Positions 17,372-26,632 are shown, counted from the first letter of the stretch. The stretch is 64,000 nt of DNA from Rhizobium oryziradicis (GCF_001939045.1 NZ_MKIM01000021.1:62001-126000), one strand, 5' to 3'. The notes: generated by a model not told the origin, from the letters alone. A program made the numbers and translations.

Positions 17372-17980
17372 CTATGTGCCTAACGGCGCAGGTGGTGGGG
17401 TCGAAACATTCAAATAGGATATCAAAGCCTGCATTGTCTTCGCCGCAGCGATGTGACGCGAACCATCGGATGATATCACCGTCACGTCGGCTAACGCGTA
17501 AGTTGGGTAGCGATCCTCAATCAATTTGCGCAATGCGCCTTCAGGATCGGGTGTTTGTAGCAGCGGCCGGTTGCCGCTCCGACGCACACGACGGATCAGG
17601 ACATCAAGATCTGCCTTCAGCCATATCGACACCCCGCGCTCGGCAATTTGCGCACGGGTTTCAGCATTCATGAAGGCACCTCCGCCCGTCGCCAAGACCT
17701 TCGGTCCTTCTGCCAGGAGCCGCGTGATCACCCGCCGCTCGCCGTCGCGAAAATAGGACTCCCCGTACTTTTCAAAAATTTGCGGGATGGTCATGCGGTG
17801 CGCAGCTTCCATTTCAGCGTCTGCGTCCGCGAAATCAAGGCCAAGCCGCGCGGCCAGCGGCCGGCCAATCGACGTTTTGCCCGAGCCCATCATGCCGACG
17901 AGAACGATACAGCGCCCTCCAAGTGCAGACATCAGAGCCATTTCAGCCGGGAAATTTCGAGACATGTCCATGTCATCCAT
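17372..17980 (-). CDS. aroK: Shikimate kinase
   Basis: About 202 residues (internal ATGs near the start make the exact N-terminus uncertain). P-loop GMMGSGKT at 29-36, substrate-binding DADAEME and FRDGERRVI, the GGGAF segment and the lid Arg in SGNRPLL all match AroK, which phosphorylates shikimate in aromatic amino-acid synthesis. In rhizobia aroK is normally followed by aroB; here the next gene downstream is cbpA. It could be a relocated or second copy. The N-terminal extension before GGRCIVLVG is typical of alphaproteobacterial forms. Confidence 0.88.
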   Translation of the reverse strand: MDDMDMSRNFPAEMALMSALGGRCIVLVGMMGSGKTSIGRPLAARLGLDFADADAEMEAAHRMTIPQIFEKYGESYFRDGERRVITRLLAEGPKVLATGGGAFMNAETRAQIAERGVSIWLKADLDVLIRRVRRSGNRPLLQTPDPEGALRKLIEDRYPTYALADVTVISSDGSRHIAAAKTMQALISYLNVSTPPPAPLGT

Positions 17981-18278
17981 TGCGCAATCATTTTGTACAT
18001 AAAATCTATTATTTCAGTTGCAAAGGATTTTATGTCCTTAAGCCGAAAGATCTTTCAACCGGCAGAGGTCAAATGGGGCAAGGTTCGTGGCGCTAATTTG
18101 AGGGAAAATCGTTGCTCTTGCGATACCGCACGCAACGGTTTCGACCATGAAAGCGGAGGTTTTCCTGCTTTTATCCGGAGCCGATCTCAGTTATCGGCCT
18201 GATTAGACACGCTCAAACACAACAAAAGAGAATGGGTCAGGTTCAATTTCAACCTGACCCATTCCGTTTATACTGGCA
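17981..18278. other. Intergenic stretch between gabD and aroK
   Basis: 298 bases with no supported gene. It contains the aroK promoter side and, at 18230-18264, the hairpin that ends the gabTD transcript. A 56-codon frame near 18031-18202 has no recognisable features. Confidence 0.5.
18230..18264 (-). terminator. Rho-independent terminator of gabTD
   Basis: Perfect 14-bp stem (GAATGGGTCAGGTT with its complement) around a 7-base loop. On the minus strand it begins 14 bases after the gabD stop and is followed by CTCTTTTGTTGTG. The same module, with a different but still self-complementary stem, occurs at 26633-26669. Confidence 0.8.
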
Positions 18279-19757
18279 TTAAATGCTCAGGCAGAGATAT
18301 TTGATCTCAACATAGTCTTCGATGCCGTATTTAGAGCCCTCACGGCCCTGGCCGGATTGCTTGATGCCGCCAAACGGTGCGACTTCGGTGGAAATCAGGC
18401 CGGTATTGATGCCAACCATGCCATATTCCAGCGCCTCGGCAACACGGAAGATTTTGGACATATCCTTGGAGTAGAAATAGGAAGCGAGGCCAAACTCGGT
18501 ATTGTTGGCCATTTCGATCACTTCCTCTTCCGTCTCGAACTTGAAGAGCGGTGCGACAGGCCCAAAAGTCTCCTCGCGGGCAATGATCATGTCTTTCGTC
18601 ACGCCGGTCAAAACGGTTGGCTGGAAGAACAGACCGCCACGCTCATCCGGATTTCCGCCGAGCGCAATGGATGCGCCCTTGGAAACGGCATCTGAAATAT
18701 GCTCCTGCACCTTTTCCAAGGCCTTTGCCGTAATCAGCGGCCCTGCGTTGACGCCCGCCTCAAAGCCATCGCCGACCTTCATGGCAGAGACTTTTTGCGA
18801 CAGCTTTTCCGCAAAGGCATCATAGACACCGGACTGGATGTAAAGGCGATTGGCACAAACGCAAGTCTGTCCATTGTTGCGATATTTCGAAACCATCGCA
18901 CCTTCGACGGCAGCATCGATATCTGCATCGTCAAACACGATGAAAGGCGCGTTGCCGCCCAGTTCCAGGCCGAGCTTCATGATCTGCGCGGCACCTTGCT
19001 GCATCAGGATCTTGCCAACATTGGTAGAACCCGTGAAGGTCAGCTTGCGCACCTTGTTGTTTTCAGTGAATTCCTTGCCGATGGAGGCCGAATCTTTTGA
19101 GAGAACAACACTGAACAATCCGGCTGGCAATCCGGCCCGTTCCGCCAGTGCTGCCAGCGCCAAGGCCGAAAGCGGTGTTTCGGCGGCCGGTTTGGAAACC
19201 ATGGAACAACCGGCAGCAATCGCTGGCGCGAATTTGCGGGCCAGCATTGCATTTGGAAAATTCCAGGGCGTAATGGAGGCCACAACGCCGATTGGCTGCT
19301 TGATGACAATGATGCGCTTGTCTTGCTGGTGGCCGGGTATGGTATCCCCATAGACACGCTTTGCTTCTTCGCCGAACCACTCGACGTAGGAGGCACCGTA
19401 AAGGATTTCGCCTTTGGCTTCTGCCAGAGGCTTGCCCATTTCCATGGTCAGGATGGTGGCAAGGTCATCGGCATTGGCCACAAGAAGATCAAACAGCTTG
19501 CGCAAGACGTTGGCGCGTTCCTTGCCGGTTTTGGCCGCCCAGAGTTTCTGCGCTTTATAGGCCGCATCAATGGCACGCGCGGTCTCGCTGCGTCCCATAT
19601 CTGGAAGCGTCGCAACGACATCACCTGTGGATGGATTGGTGACATCGAAGGTCTTGCCGCTCTCGCTGGCGTCTAGCCAGCTGCCCGCAATCAACGCCTT
19701 ATCGATGGCGAGGGACGGATCCTTCAGCTGCGAGAGTAGTTTTTCCGAAATTGTCAT
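18279..19757 (-). CDS. gabD: Succinate-semialdehyde dehydrogenase
   Basis: 492 residues, aldehyde dehydrogenase superfamily, GabD type. The cofactor-binding PWNFP and KPAAETP, FTGSTNVGK, general base Glu265 in LELGG and nucleophile Cys299 in NNGQTCVCANR are all present; the second Cys at 301 is the redox-switch partner seen in GabD. It oxidises succinate semialdehyde to succinate, the last step of GABA degradation. It follows gabT by three bases and is ended by the hairpin at 18230-18264. Confidence 0.93.
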   Translation of the reverse strand: MTISEKLLSQLKDPSLAIDKALIAGSWLDASESGKTFDVTNPSTGDVVATLPDMGRSETARAIDAAYKAQKLWAAKTGKERANVLRKLFDLLVANADDLATILTMEMGKPLAEAKGEILYGASYVEWFGEEAKRVYGDTIPGHQQDKRIIVIKQPIGVVASITPWNFPNAMLARKFAPAIAAGCSMVSKPAAETPLSALALAALAERAGLPAGLFSVVLSKDSASIGKEFTENNKVRKLTFTGSTNVGKILMQQGAAQIMKLGLELGGNAPFIVFDDADIDAAVEGAMVSKYRNNGQTCVCANRLYIQSGVYDAFAEKLSQKVSAMKVGDGFEAGVNAGPLITAKALEKVQEHISDAVSKGASIALGGNPDERGGLFFQPTVLTGVTKDMIIAREETFGPVAPLFKFETEEEVIEMANNTEFGLASYFYSKDMSKIFRVAEALEYGMVGINTGLISTEVAPFGGIKQSGQGREGSKYGIEDYVEIKYLCLSI

Positions 19758-19760
19758 TGA

Positions 19761-21041
19761 TCAAGCCTCCGACGCGCATTCACGAAGTGTGGTTTCGAGA
19801 ATGGAGAGCGCTTCGTTAAACACGCTATCCTCGATGGTAAGTGGAGCGAGGAAACGAATGACATTTCCATAGACGCCGCAGGTCAGCAAGATGAGACCTT
19901 TTTGCAGCGCGCGCTCACGCACCTTGTTTGTAAAGTCGGCATTGGGGGTTTTTGTTCCCGGAATGTTGAACTCCACGGCGTTCATAAAGCCTGGGCCGCG
20001 AATATCGGCAATCTGCGGAACGGCTTCGCGAAGGGATTGTAGCTTCTGCTTCAGGCGGTTGCCCAGCGAGGCTGCGCGCTCGTTGAGGTTTTCTTCCTCA
20101 ATCACGTCAAGAACGGCATTGCCTGCCGCAACACCAATCGGGTTGCCACCATAGGTGCCACCCAGGCCGCCGGAGCCGGGAGCGTCCATGATATCTGCGC
20201 GGCCGGTGACAGCCGCAATCGGGAAACCGCCGCCCAAGCCTTTGGCCATCGTGGTCAGATCGGCCACAACGCCATAATGCTCCATGGCAAACAATTTGCC
20301 GGTGCGGGCAAAGCCGGTTTGAACCTCATCCGCAATCAGCAGAATGCCATGTTTGTCCGCAATTTCCCGCAGCTTCTGCATGAAGGCGCGCGGAACTTCG
20401 TAGAAACCGCCTTCGCCCTGCACAGGCTCAACGATAAAGGCCGCAACCCGGCTGGGATCGACATCAGCCTTGAACATCTTGTCCAGAACAGCAAGCGAAT
20501 CCTCCATGCTCTGGCCATGCAACTCGACCGGGAAGGGTACATGGAAAACATCCGCCACCATAGGACCAAAGCCGGTCTTGTAGGGCACAACCTTGCCCGT
20601 CAGCGCCATGCCCATGAAGGTACGACCGTGGAACGCGCCCGTGAACGCGATGACGGCGGAACGATTGGTGGCTGCGCGGGCAATCTTGACGGCGTTTTCA
20701 ACAGCTTCGGCACCTGTGGTGACAAAAATCGTCTTCTTCTTGAAATCGCCAGGAACCAGCGTGTTGAGGCGCTCGGCGAGGCGAACGTAGTTTTCATAAG
20801 GGACGACCTGATGGCAGGTGTGCGTGAAATGGTCGAGCTGATCCTTTACCGCGGCAATAACTTTGGGGTGGCGGTGGCCCGTGTTGACCACGGCAATACC
20901 GGCTGCAAAATCAATGTAGCGGTGACCTTCGACATCCCAGATTTCAGCATTCTGGGCCTTATCGGCATAAATCTGCGTGGTGACGCCGACACCGCGTGAA
21001 ATGGCGTCAGAGCGGCGTGAGGCAATTTCCTGATTCTGCAT
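19761..21041 (-). CDS. gabT: 4-Aminobutyrate aminotransferase
   Basis: 426 residues from the ATG at 21041, preceded by AGGGGA; a longer frame to 21122 would cross the regulatory region. It is a fold-type I, class III PLP enzyme: TGAEAVENAVKIAR binds the phosphate, Asp238 lies in IADEVQTGFARTG, and Lys267 in TMAKGLGGGFP forms the Schiff base. It converts GABA and 2-oxoglutarate to succinate semialdehyde and glutamate, feeding gabD, which is three bases downstream. It is transcribed away from the MerR-XRE-cupin regulator at 21179, the likely controller of the pair. Confidence 0.93.
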   Translation of the reverse strand: MQNQEIASRRSDAISRGVGVTTQIYADKAQNAEIWDVEGHRYIDFAAGIAVVNTGHRHPKVIAAVKDQLDHFTHTCHQVVPYENYVRLAERLNTLVPGDFKKKTIFVTTGAEAVENAVKIARAATNRSAVIAFTGAFHGRTFMGMALTGKVVPYKTGFGPMVADVFHVPFPVELHGQSMEDSLAVLDKMFKADVDPSRVAAFIVEPVQGEGGFYEVPRAFMQKLREIADKHGILLIADEVQTGFARTGKLFAMEHYGVVADLTTMAKGLGGGFPIAAVTGRADIMDAPGSGGLGGTYGGNPIGVAAGNAVLDVIEEENLNERAASLGNRLKQKLQSLREAVPQIADIRGPGFMNAVEFNIPGTKTPNADFTNKVRERALQKGLILLTCGVYGNVIRFLAPLTIEDSVFNEALSILETTLRECASEA

Positions 21042-21097
21042 GATGATGACATCCCCTGCGGTGTGTTGTTCCCAGCGTTTTCGCGCGTGAATATTCT

Positions 21098-21114
21098 CTA
21101 CATTTTTTCTGTAG
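21098..21114. promoter_or_regulatory. Candidate operator between gabT and its divergent regulator
   Basis: Inverted repeat CTACA, 7 bases, TGTAG, located 57 bases before gabT and just upstream of the regulator promoter. Its position in a 137-base divergent gap makes it a plausible binding site for the 21179 product. Confidence 0.4.
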
Positions 21115-21116
21115 CT

Positions 21117-21144
21117 TTGCAACGGGGCTTTTTGTAATTATAAA
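21117..21144 (+). promoter_or_regulatory. Candidate promoter of the MerR-XRE-cupin gene
   Basis: TTGCAA (21117-21122), 16 bases, TATAAA (21139-21144), 34 bases before the ATG at 21179. It directly abuts the CTACA/TGTAG inverted repeat. Confidence 0.45.
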
Positions 21145-21178
21145 GCGATCAGCACAGCATCCTCAAAAGCACCGGTTT

Positions 21179-22000
21179 ATGGACCTCACCCACCTCAAAA
21201 TTGCCGAAGCAGCCCGCATGGCTGGCGTTTCGCCGTCCACGCTCAGGCTGTGGGAACAGCAGGGGCTCGTGGACCCTCTTCGTACGCCGTCCGGTCAAAG
21301 GCTGTATGACGCGGCACTGGTTGAGCGGCTGAAGACGATCAGTTGGCTTCGAAGTGAAAAAGGCCTCAATCCGGCTGCGATCAAACAGGCCTTGATGCTG
21401 GATGACGCCGCCGACCGTGCAGATGAGGTCACGGAAGAGGGGCGCGAGGCTGGCGATTTATCGATCGGGATGAAGGTCAGGCATCTGCGCAAGGAAGCGG
21501 GGCTGACACTGGAGACCGTTGCGCGGGCAACGGGCACAACGGTGTCGATGTTGTCGACGTTTGAGCGCACCTCGCAGGGCATTTCTGTCACAACGCTGCA
21601 CAATGTCGCCCGGCATCTGGGCACCACCATTGCAGCCTTGAGCGGACAGGGAAAATCGCGAAAGGGTGCCTCTCTGGTTCGAGACGGGCAATGGACAACA
21701 TGGCCAACCACGGCATCGGGCGTAACCATCCATGTGCTTGCCGACGGCAACAATCAGATGGAGTGTCATCGCTTCGATCTTGCGCCGGGTGCCTCCAGTG
21801 AGGGGGCCTACCAGCACGAAGGCGAGGAATTTATCCACGTTCTGGCCGGCGGGCTGGACGTCATTCTCGATGGCGATCAGTTTCACACCCTGCGGGTGGG
21901 CGACAGCTTTTATTTCGAAAGCACCCGGCTGCATTCATGGCGTAACAATTTCGATGGGCCGACCACGCTCATCTGGATCAACACCCCCGCAACCTTCTAG
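21179..22000 (+). CDS. MerR-XRE-cupin three-domain regulator
   Basis: 273 residues combining three modules. Residues 6-72 are a MerR-type winged helix (KIAEAARMAGVSPSTLRLWE ... GQRLYD). Residues 98-153 are an XRE/lambda-repressor helix-turn-helix (GMKVRHLRKEAGLTLETVAR, then STFERTSQGISVTTLHNVAR). Residues 195-270 are a small-molecule-binding cupin (YQHEGEEFIHVLAGG, then GDSFYFES-x(4)-HSWRN). XRE-cupin proteins such as PuuR sense polyamine or GABA-pathway metabolites; the extra MerR head is unusual. It is divergent from gabTD and therefore its likely regulator. The stop codon TAG is also the first three bases of the gene-end repeat. Confidence 0.85.
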   Translation: MDLTHLKIAEAARMAGVSPSTLRLWEQQGLVDPLRTPSGQRLYDAALVERLKTISWLRSEKGLNPAAIKQALMLDDAADRADEVTEEGREAGDLSIGMKVRHLRKEAGLTLETVARATGTTVSMLSTFERTSQGISVTTLHNVARHLGTTIAALSGQGKSRKGASLVRDGQWTTWPTTASGVTIHVLADGNNQMECHRFDLAPGASSEGAYQHEGEEFIHVLAGGLDVILDGDQFHTLRVGDSFYFESTRLHSWRNNFDGPTTLIWINTPATF

Positions 22001-22016
22001 AGTTTGTCAGGGAAAA
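21998..22016 (+). repeat. Gene-end repeat, copy 2
   Basis: TAGAGTTTGTCAGGGAAAA; its TAG is the stop codon of the regulator at 21179-22000. The 35 or so bases after it also resemble those after copy 4 at 62083. Confidence 0.8.
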
Positions 22017-22169
22017 TTGGACTCGGCGCGGCGCTTTTATACCGGCTCGTTGTTTCATCAAAGTGTCTTATGATCATGTTACCCGGTCAAGATGTAGGGA
22101 GGGCCGTTGTTATCAACAGGCCCTGTCGTCACCGGGGGAGTGACCCGGAACAAAACCGGAGAGTGGAAC

Positions 22170-24125
22170 ATGTTCAATACGACAAATGCATCACGCCGTC
22201 AGGCACTTAAGTTTCTTGCCAGCGTGCCGATGCTGCCACTTGGCGCTTCCGCGGCCAGCTCGCTTCTGGCGCTTGGGGCAGCGCGGGATGCTGCGGCCGC
22301 GCCCGTGGGTTTCGCATCCGCAACCTTCAGCTCCATGGCGGCACCCTCGCTGAGCGATCCGGCTGCGATGGCCACCACCACGGTTGGTTCTGAACTGACG
22401 GTCAAGCTCGCCGACGGCAGCAGCCAGGCCTTCAAGCTGTCCTATGAGCCCTTCTTCATCACAGGCGATATGGTGCCGGATGGCAAGGGCGGACAGATTC
22501 TCGCCGGTGGTTATTACGACATTCACAACAAGCCCATCATCGATACCTCTGTGCCTGGCAAGGAACGTCAGTTCTTTTCTGACTGTCCCGACGGCACCTC
22601 CCTGCTGGCACCGATCGCCGGAGCCAAGGTTGATGGCGTGAAGGGCGATGCCGTATTCGCCGTGGTTCAATTTGAATATATGTCGCGCGATCAAAAAGGT
22701 GACGACACCTATGGCCGCATGCCCTCACCGATCGCGGTGCTGACGCTCGATCAGGATCCGGCCACGGGCAAGCTCACTTTGGTAAAATACCACAATGTTG
22801 ATACCGCTCAGGCGCATGGCCTGTGGATCACCTGCGGTGCCAGCCTCTCACCTTGGAACACCCACCTGTCGAGCGAAGAATATGAGCCCGACGCATTCGC
22901 GGTCTCCTCGAACAAGCAGCTGCTGGGCTTTAGCAAAAACCTGTTTGGCGACGAAAAGGCGGCAAATCCTTACCATTACGGCCATCTGCCAGAAGTGAAG
23001 GTCAATGCCAACGGCACCGGCACCCTGACCAAGCATTATTGCATCGGCCGCATTTCGCACGAACTGGTGCAGGTCATGCCAGACCAGCGCACATTGCTGA
23101 TGGGCGATGACGCCACCAATGGCGGCCTGTTCATGTTCGTTGCCGATAAAGAAGCCGACCTCTCGGCGGGTACTCTCTATGTTGCCAAATTTGCCGGCAA
23201 GCTTTCCACCAACACGGCCGCATCGCCCGACAAGATCAGTTGGGTGAAGCTCGGCCACGCCACCAGTGCCGAAATCGAGAAGCTCGCCGATACTGTGAAG
23301 CCCCAGGATATCATGGAGATCGCCAAGGAAGATCCCAAGGATGCGAGCTTTACCAAGATCGCCATGAGCGGAGGCTTTCATTGGGTGAAGTTGAAACCCG
23401 GCATGGAAAAGGCCGCAGCCTTCCTCGAAACCCATCGCTACGCGGCCTTGATGGGCGGCAGCCTGGCATTTACCAAAATGGAAGGCACGACCGTCAATGC
23501 GAAGGACAAGGTCGCCTATTCAGCCATCTCCTACATCAAGGACTCCATGGTCAAGGGTGGCAAGGGCTGGTACGAGACTTCGGGCATCGGCTTTGAAAAG
23601 CCGCTTGAAGCCGGTGGCATCCTTGCCCATGCAATGGCTGGCGGCCAGAAGGATAGCGGCGGTGCCGCAATCGCCAGCGATTGGGTGCCATTCGAGAGCC
23701 ACTTTGTGCTTACCGGCGAAGATATTGCCTCCGATGCTCTCGGCAACACGGCCAATCCTGACAAGATTGGTAACCCGGACAATATCAAGTTCTCGGAGCG
23801 CCTGCGCACGCTGTTCATCGGCGAGGACAGCGGCATGCATGTGAACAACTTCCTGTGGGCCTATAATGTTGATACCAAAGAACTGTCGCGCATCATGTCG
23901 GTGCCGGCTGGCGCGGAATCAACCGGCCTGCATGCCATCGACGAACTCAATGGCTGGACCTATGTGATGAGCAACTTCCAGCATCCGGGCGATTGGGAAA
24001 AAATCCACTCCAAGGTGAAGGATACGCTCGATCCCCTGGTTCGGGCCAACTACAAGGACCGCTTTGGAGCGGCCGTCGGCTATTTGACGGCTGATGCGAC
24101 GAGCATCAAGCTTGAGAAAGCCTGA
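22170..24125 (+). CDS. phoX: PhoX-family (DUF839) alkaline phosphatase-like protein
   Basis: 651 residues from the ATG at 22170; a frame opening at 22107 would bury the export signal. A twin-arginine signal starts at residue 8 (SRRQALKFL) and is followed by a hydrophobic Ala/Leu run ending AAAAP, so the folded protein is exported with its cofactor. The mature part has the DUF839 beta-propeller features GAKVDGVKGDAVFAV, WITCGASLSPWNTHLSSEE, the EDSGMHVNNFLW metal region and the C-terminal HAIDELNGWTYVMSNFQHPGDW. PhoX enzymes are calcium/iron phosphomonoesterases used under phosphate limitation. No Pho box was recognised upstream, so regulation is open. Confidence 0.85.
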   Translation: MFNTTNASRRQALKFLASVPMLPLGASAASSLLALGAARDAAAAPVGFASATFSSMAAPSLSDPAAMATTTVGSELTVKLADGSSQAFKLSYEPFFITGDMVPDGKGGQILAGGYYDIHNKPIIDTSVPGKERQFFSDCPDGTSLLAPIAGAKVDGVKGDAVFAVVQFEYMSRDQKGDDTYGRMPSPIAVLTLDQDPATGKLTLVKYHNVDTAQAHGLWITCGASLSPWNTHLSSEEYEPDAFAVSSNKQLLGFSKNLFGDEKAANPYHYGHLPEVKVNANGTGTLTKHYCIGRISHELVQVMPDQRTLLMGDDATNGGLFMFVADKEADLSAGTLYVAKFAGKLSTNTAASPDKISWVKLGHATSAEIEKLADTVKPQDIMEIAKEDPKDASFTKIAMSGGFHWVKLKPGMEKAAAFLETHRYAALMGGSLAFTKMEGTTVNAKDKVAYSAISYIKDSMVKGGKGWYETSGIGFEKPLEAGGILAHAMAGGQKDSGGAAIASDWVPFESHFVLTGEDIASDALGNTANPDKIGNPDNIKFSERLRTLFIGEDSGMHVNNFLWAYNVDTKELSRIMSVPAGAESTGLHAIDELNGWTYVMSNFQHPGDWEKIHSKVKDTLDPLVRANYKDRFGAAVGYLTADATSIKLEKA

Positions 24126-24162
24126 TCGTGATGTGATGAGCCCTTGATGGGACGCAGGCTCG

Positions 24163-24188
24163 CTCCACCGCGTTTCATCGCGGTGGAG
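24163..24188. terminator. Stem-loop between phoX and the convergent ABC operon
   Basis: Perfect 10-bp stem CTCCACCGCG / CGCGGTGGAG with a TTTCAT loop, in the gap between two convergent genes. No T run on either side, so strength as a terminator is uncertain; position fits a bidirectional barrier. Confidence 0.55.
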
Positions 24189-24282
24189 AGACAACTCCGG
24201 AATAGAGAACCAGCCGAAAAGTGGGAACTGGCCGATCTTGGTGTTGATTTGACCCCTCATCGGCCAAAGCCCCACCTTTGCC

Positions 24283-24975
24283 TCAGGTTCGTATTCTCAG
24301 GGCTGTCTCCATCCTGTCGGCGATTTGGGTGACGATGTAGGCAATGACCATGTAGATCACCACGGCAATGATAAAGGCTTCCAGATAATAAAAATTCAGC
24401 GCGGCGGTGAGCTGCGCTTGGGCAAAAATATCAACGACCTCGATTGCGAAGCCGAGAGAAAGTGCCTTCATGATCACCATGATCGAATTGGCAAAATCGG
24501 GAATCGCTGCCACAATGATTTGCGGAAACATCACTCTTCGGAACAATTGGCTGTTTTTGTAACCAAGCGATAGAGCCGCATCGGATTGGCCTTTATCAAA
24601 AGAATTCAAGGCACCCTTGATAATTTCAGCCTGAAATGCGGCAACGCAAGCCGTCAACGCAACAACCAGGATGACCCAGTTGGGGGTGGTGTGTCCGTTG
24701 AAAGCGATGCCGACCAATGAAGCAAGAAACTGTAATGTCGGTGGAAGACCATAATAGGCGAGAAAAATGACCACCACCATGGGCACACCTTTGAAGATGA
24801 CCTTGTAGGTGGTCACGATCTCTCGCAGCACCGGGATGCGTCGATATTCAATGAATGCAAACAGTCCGCCGATGAGCGTTGAGAGCACAAAGACAATAAA
24901 CGCCATGGCGAGTGTGACGGGCACGGCGCCCAGAATTTCCCAAAGATCCGGGAGCAAGACTTCAGTATTAAACAT
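24283..24975 (-). CDS. Polar amino-acid-type ABC permease (second)
   Basis: 230 residues, HisM/GlnP type. Several hydrophobic helices surround a conserved loop VAAFQAEIIKGALNSFDKGQSDAALSLGYKNSQLFRRVMFPQ, which contains the EAA coupling motif. It is the last gene of the minus-strand operon that starts with the LysR gene at 31017. Together with the permease at 25013, the binding protein at 25768 and the ATPase at 26732 it makes a full importer. Confidence 0.88.
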   Translation of the reverse strand: MFNTEVLLPDLWEILGAVPVTLAMAFIVFVLSTLIGGLFAFIEYRRIPVLREIVTTYKVIFKGVPMVVVIFLAYYGLPPTLQFLASLVGIAFNGHTTPNWVILVVALTACVAAFQAEIIKGALNSFDKGQSDAALSLGYKNSQLFRRVMFPQIIVAAIPDFANSIMVIMKALSLGFAIEVVDIFAQAQLTAALNFYYLEAFIIAVVIYMVIAYIVTQIADRMETALRIRT

Positions 24976-25012
24976 AGGCTGATGCCCTTCTCTATCAAAT
25001 TCTGGCTCTCTA

Positions 25013-25720
25013 TCAAATGCTGGCGATCCGTGCGGCCCTGCCCGTCACGGTTGTCGGCACATACATGGGTGAGCGGCGCTCAAACATGCGCACAATGAGC
25101 CAGGCGATCAGGCACAGCAGCGAATAAATCACCGCCAGAACCAGATAGGTTTCGAACTGATATTGATTATAGTCGCGCTCCATGACCAGATGGGCCGTTG
25201 CCATCACGTCAGCAGCACCGATATACATCACCAGCGCGACATTGTGGATCAGATACATGATGGCGTTGCCATAACCGGGCAAGGCAATATGCACGGCCTG
25301 CGGCCCGACAATGCGGGTCACTTTTTGGCCAAATGTGTAACCAAGGCTGTCTGCGGCGTCATGCTGCCCCCGTTCCACGGCCAGATAGGCGGGCCGCATC
25401 ACCTCTGACAGATACCCTCCGTGATAGAGGCTCAACCCCACCATTGCCGCCACGTTTGCGGATAGGAAATCCTTGATGCCGAACAGACTGAACAGCAAAG
25501 GCAGCCCATAGAAGGCAACGAAAAGCTGCAAAACCACGGGAACACTCCGGGCATAGGACACGTAGAGGTCGGCCAATTGGCTGATCACCAGCACCCTGCG
25601 CACCCGAAATGTTGTGGCGATAAGAGCGAGGACGAAACCGACGATCATGGCAACAAACATGATCGCGAGTGTCAGCGGCAATGCTGAGATCAGCTCGGGA
25701 ATCATTGTAGAAAAATCCAC
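25013..25720 (-). CDS. Polar amino-acid-type ABC permease (first)
   Basis: 235 residues with the family block YVSYARSVPVVLQLFVAFYGLP near residue 55 and the loop GGYLSEVMRPAYLAVERGQHDAADSLGY that couples to the ATPase. Five or so hydrophobic helices. The gap to the second permease is 37 bases and to the binding-protein gene 47 bases. It forms a heterodimer with the product of 24283-24975. Confidence 0.88.
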   Translation of the reverse strand: MDFSTMIPELISALPLTLAIMFVAMIVGFVLALIATTFRVRRVLVISQLADLYVSYARSVPVVLQLFVAFYGLPLLFSLFGIKDFLSANVAAMVGLSLYHGGYLSEVMRPAYLAVERGQHDAADSLGYTFGQKVTRIVGPQAVHIALPGYGNAIMYLIHNVALVMYIGAADVMATAHLVMERDYNQYQFETYLVLAVIYSLLCLIAWLIVRMFERRSPMYVPTTVTGRAARIASI

Positions 25721-25767
25721 TTTGAAACACTCCTTTTTGCAATTCAGCTTTGCCGCTGATGATAGAG

Positions 25768-26598
25768 TTACTTCATATAACTGGCGATGTTTTCGCCGAA
25801 CCAGGTTTGCGACAGCTTGTCGATCGTGCCGTCGTCCTTGAGTTCCTTGAGCGCCTTGTTGACGTCATCAAGCAGCGCCTTGTTCTCGTCGGACTTATGG
25901 ATCAGAATATAGGTGTTATTGATCGAGACCGGCTCGGATGCTTTGATGTCCAGCTTTTGATTGTCGATCACTGTTTGCTCACCCAGATTGGATGGCAGGA
26001 TCAGAGCGTCATACTTGCCGTTCTCCACTTCTTTCAAGCGGTTGGGATAGGGAATGCCCGCGCTGGAGGTGGAAATGTCAACCTTGTGGTCCGGGTTGTC
26101 TTTCTGCCATTGGGTCACAAACTTGTAAACGCCGCCGCCAGCCGTAACAGGCACGATCCGCTTGCCAACAAGATCCTTCATGCCGTTGATATTGCTATCC
26201 TTGCGGCTATAGATCTTCATCATGCTGGCACCCATCGGGTTATCCGGAATGAGGAACTGTTTGGCGCGGGCTTCCGACTTATAGTAACCGCCAGTGATCA
26301 TGTCATATTTGCCGGTGGCGAGGCCGGTTTCCTGAGCAATGTCGGCGGCACCTTCCATCTGGAACTTGTATTGCGGCAGCTTTGCATTGATGGCCTTGAG
26401 CAGGTCAGGCTCATAGCCTTGTGGCTCGACGCCAATTGCGCCCCAGGACAATGGTTTGGATTCGGCAGCCGTCGCGATCTTGATCGTCCGAACAGCAGTT
26501 TCAGCATAGCCTACCGTTGTTGTCACAAGGGCCATGACCACGCCGCCAACGGCGGCAAGACCGAAATGCCGGCGCGTGAAAGAGGCTTTATAAGACAT
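25768..26598 (-). CDS. ABC transporter substrate-binding protein, SBP_bac_3 family
   Basis: 276 residues. The leader MSYKASFTRRHFGLAAVGG has a twin-Arg pair at 9-10 before the hydrophobic stretch and ends GYAETA, so it may use Tat. The mature domain has the class 3 pattern GYEPDLLKAINAKL, KYDMITGGYYKSEARAKQF and GKRIVPVTAGGGVYKFV. Members bind amino acids, opines or related small charged molecules. The ATG is preceded by GGAG. A long hairpin (26633-26669) lies just upstream, between this gene and the ATPase. The ligand is unknown; co-encoded oxygenase and CMD proteins suggest an unusual carbon, nitrogen or sulfur source. Confidence 0.85.
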   Translation of the reverse strand: MSYKASFTRRHFGLAAVGGVVMALVTTTVGYAETAVRTIKIATAAESKPLSWGAIGVEPQGYEPDLLKAINAKLPQYKFQMEGAADIAQETGLATGKYDMITGGYYKSEARAKQFLIPDNPMGASMMKIYSRKDSNINGMKDLVGKRIVPVTAGGGVYKFVTQWQKDNPDHKVDISTSSAGIPYPNRLKEVENGKYDALILPSNLGEQTVIDNQKLDIKASEPVSINNTYILIHKSDENKALLDDVNKALKELKDDGTIDKLSQTWFGENIASYMK

Positions 26599-26632
26599 AT
26601 CTTTACGTTCTCCTGTGATCGGATCGTGTGCT

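Noticed and set aside
18031..18202. 56-codon frame starting ATGTCCTTAAGC between aroK and gabD
   Set aside because: No ribosome-binding site, no similarity to a known family, and it overlaps the aroK promoter region.
22017..22169. Possible Pho box before the PhoX-type gene
   Set aside because: No pair of CTGTCAT-like direct repeats with the right spacing could be found.
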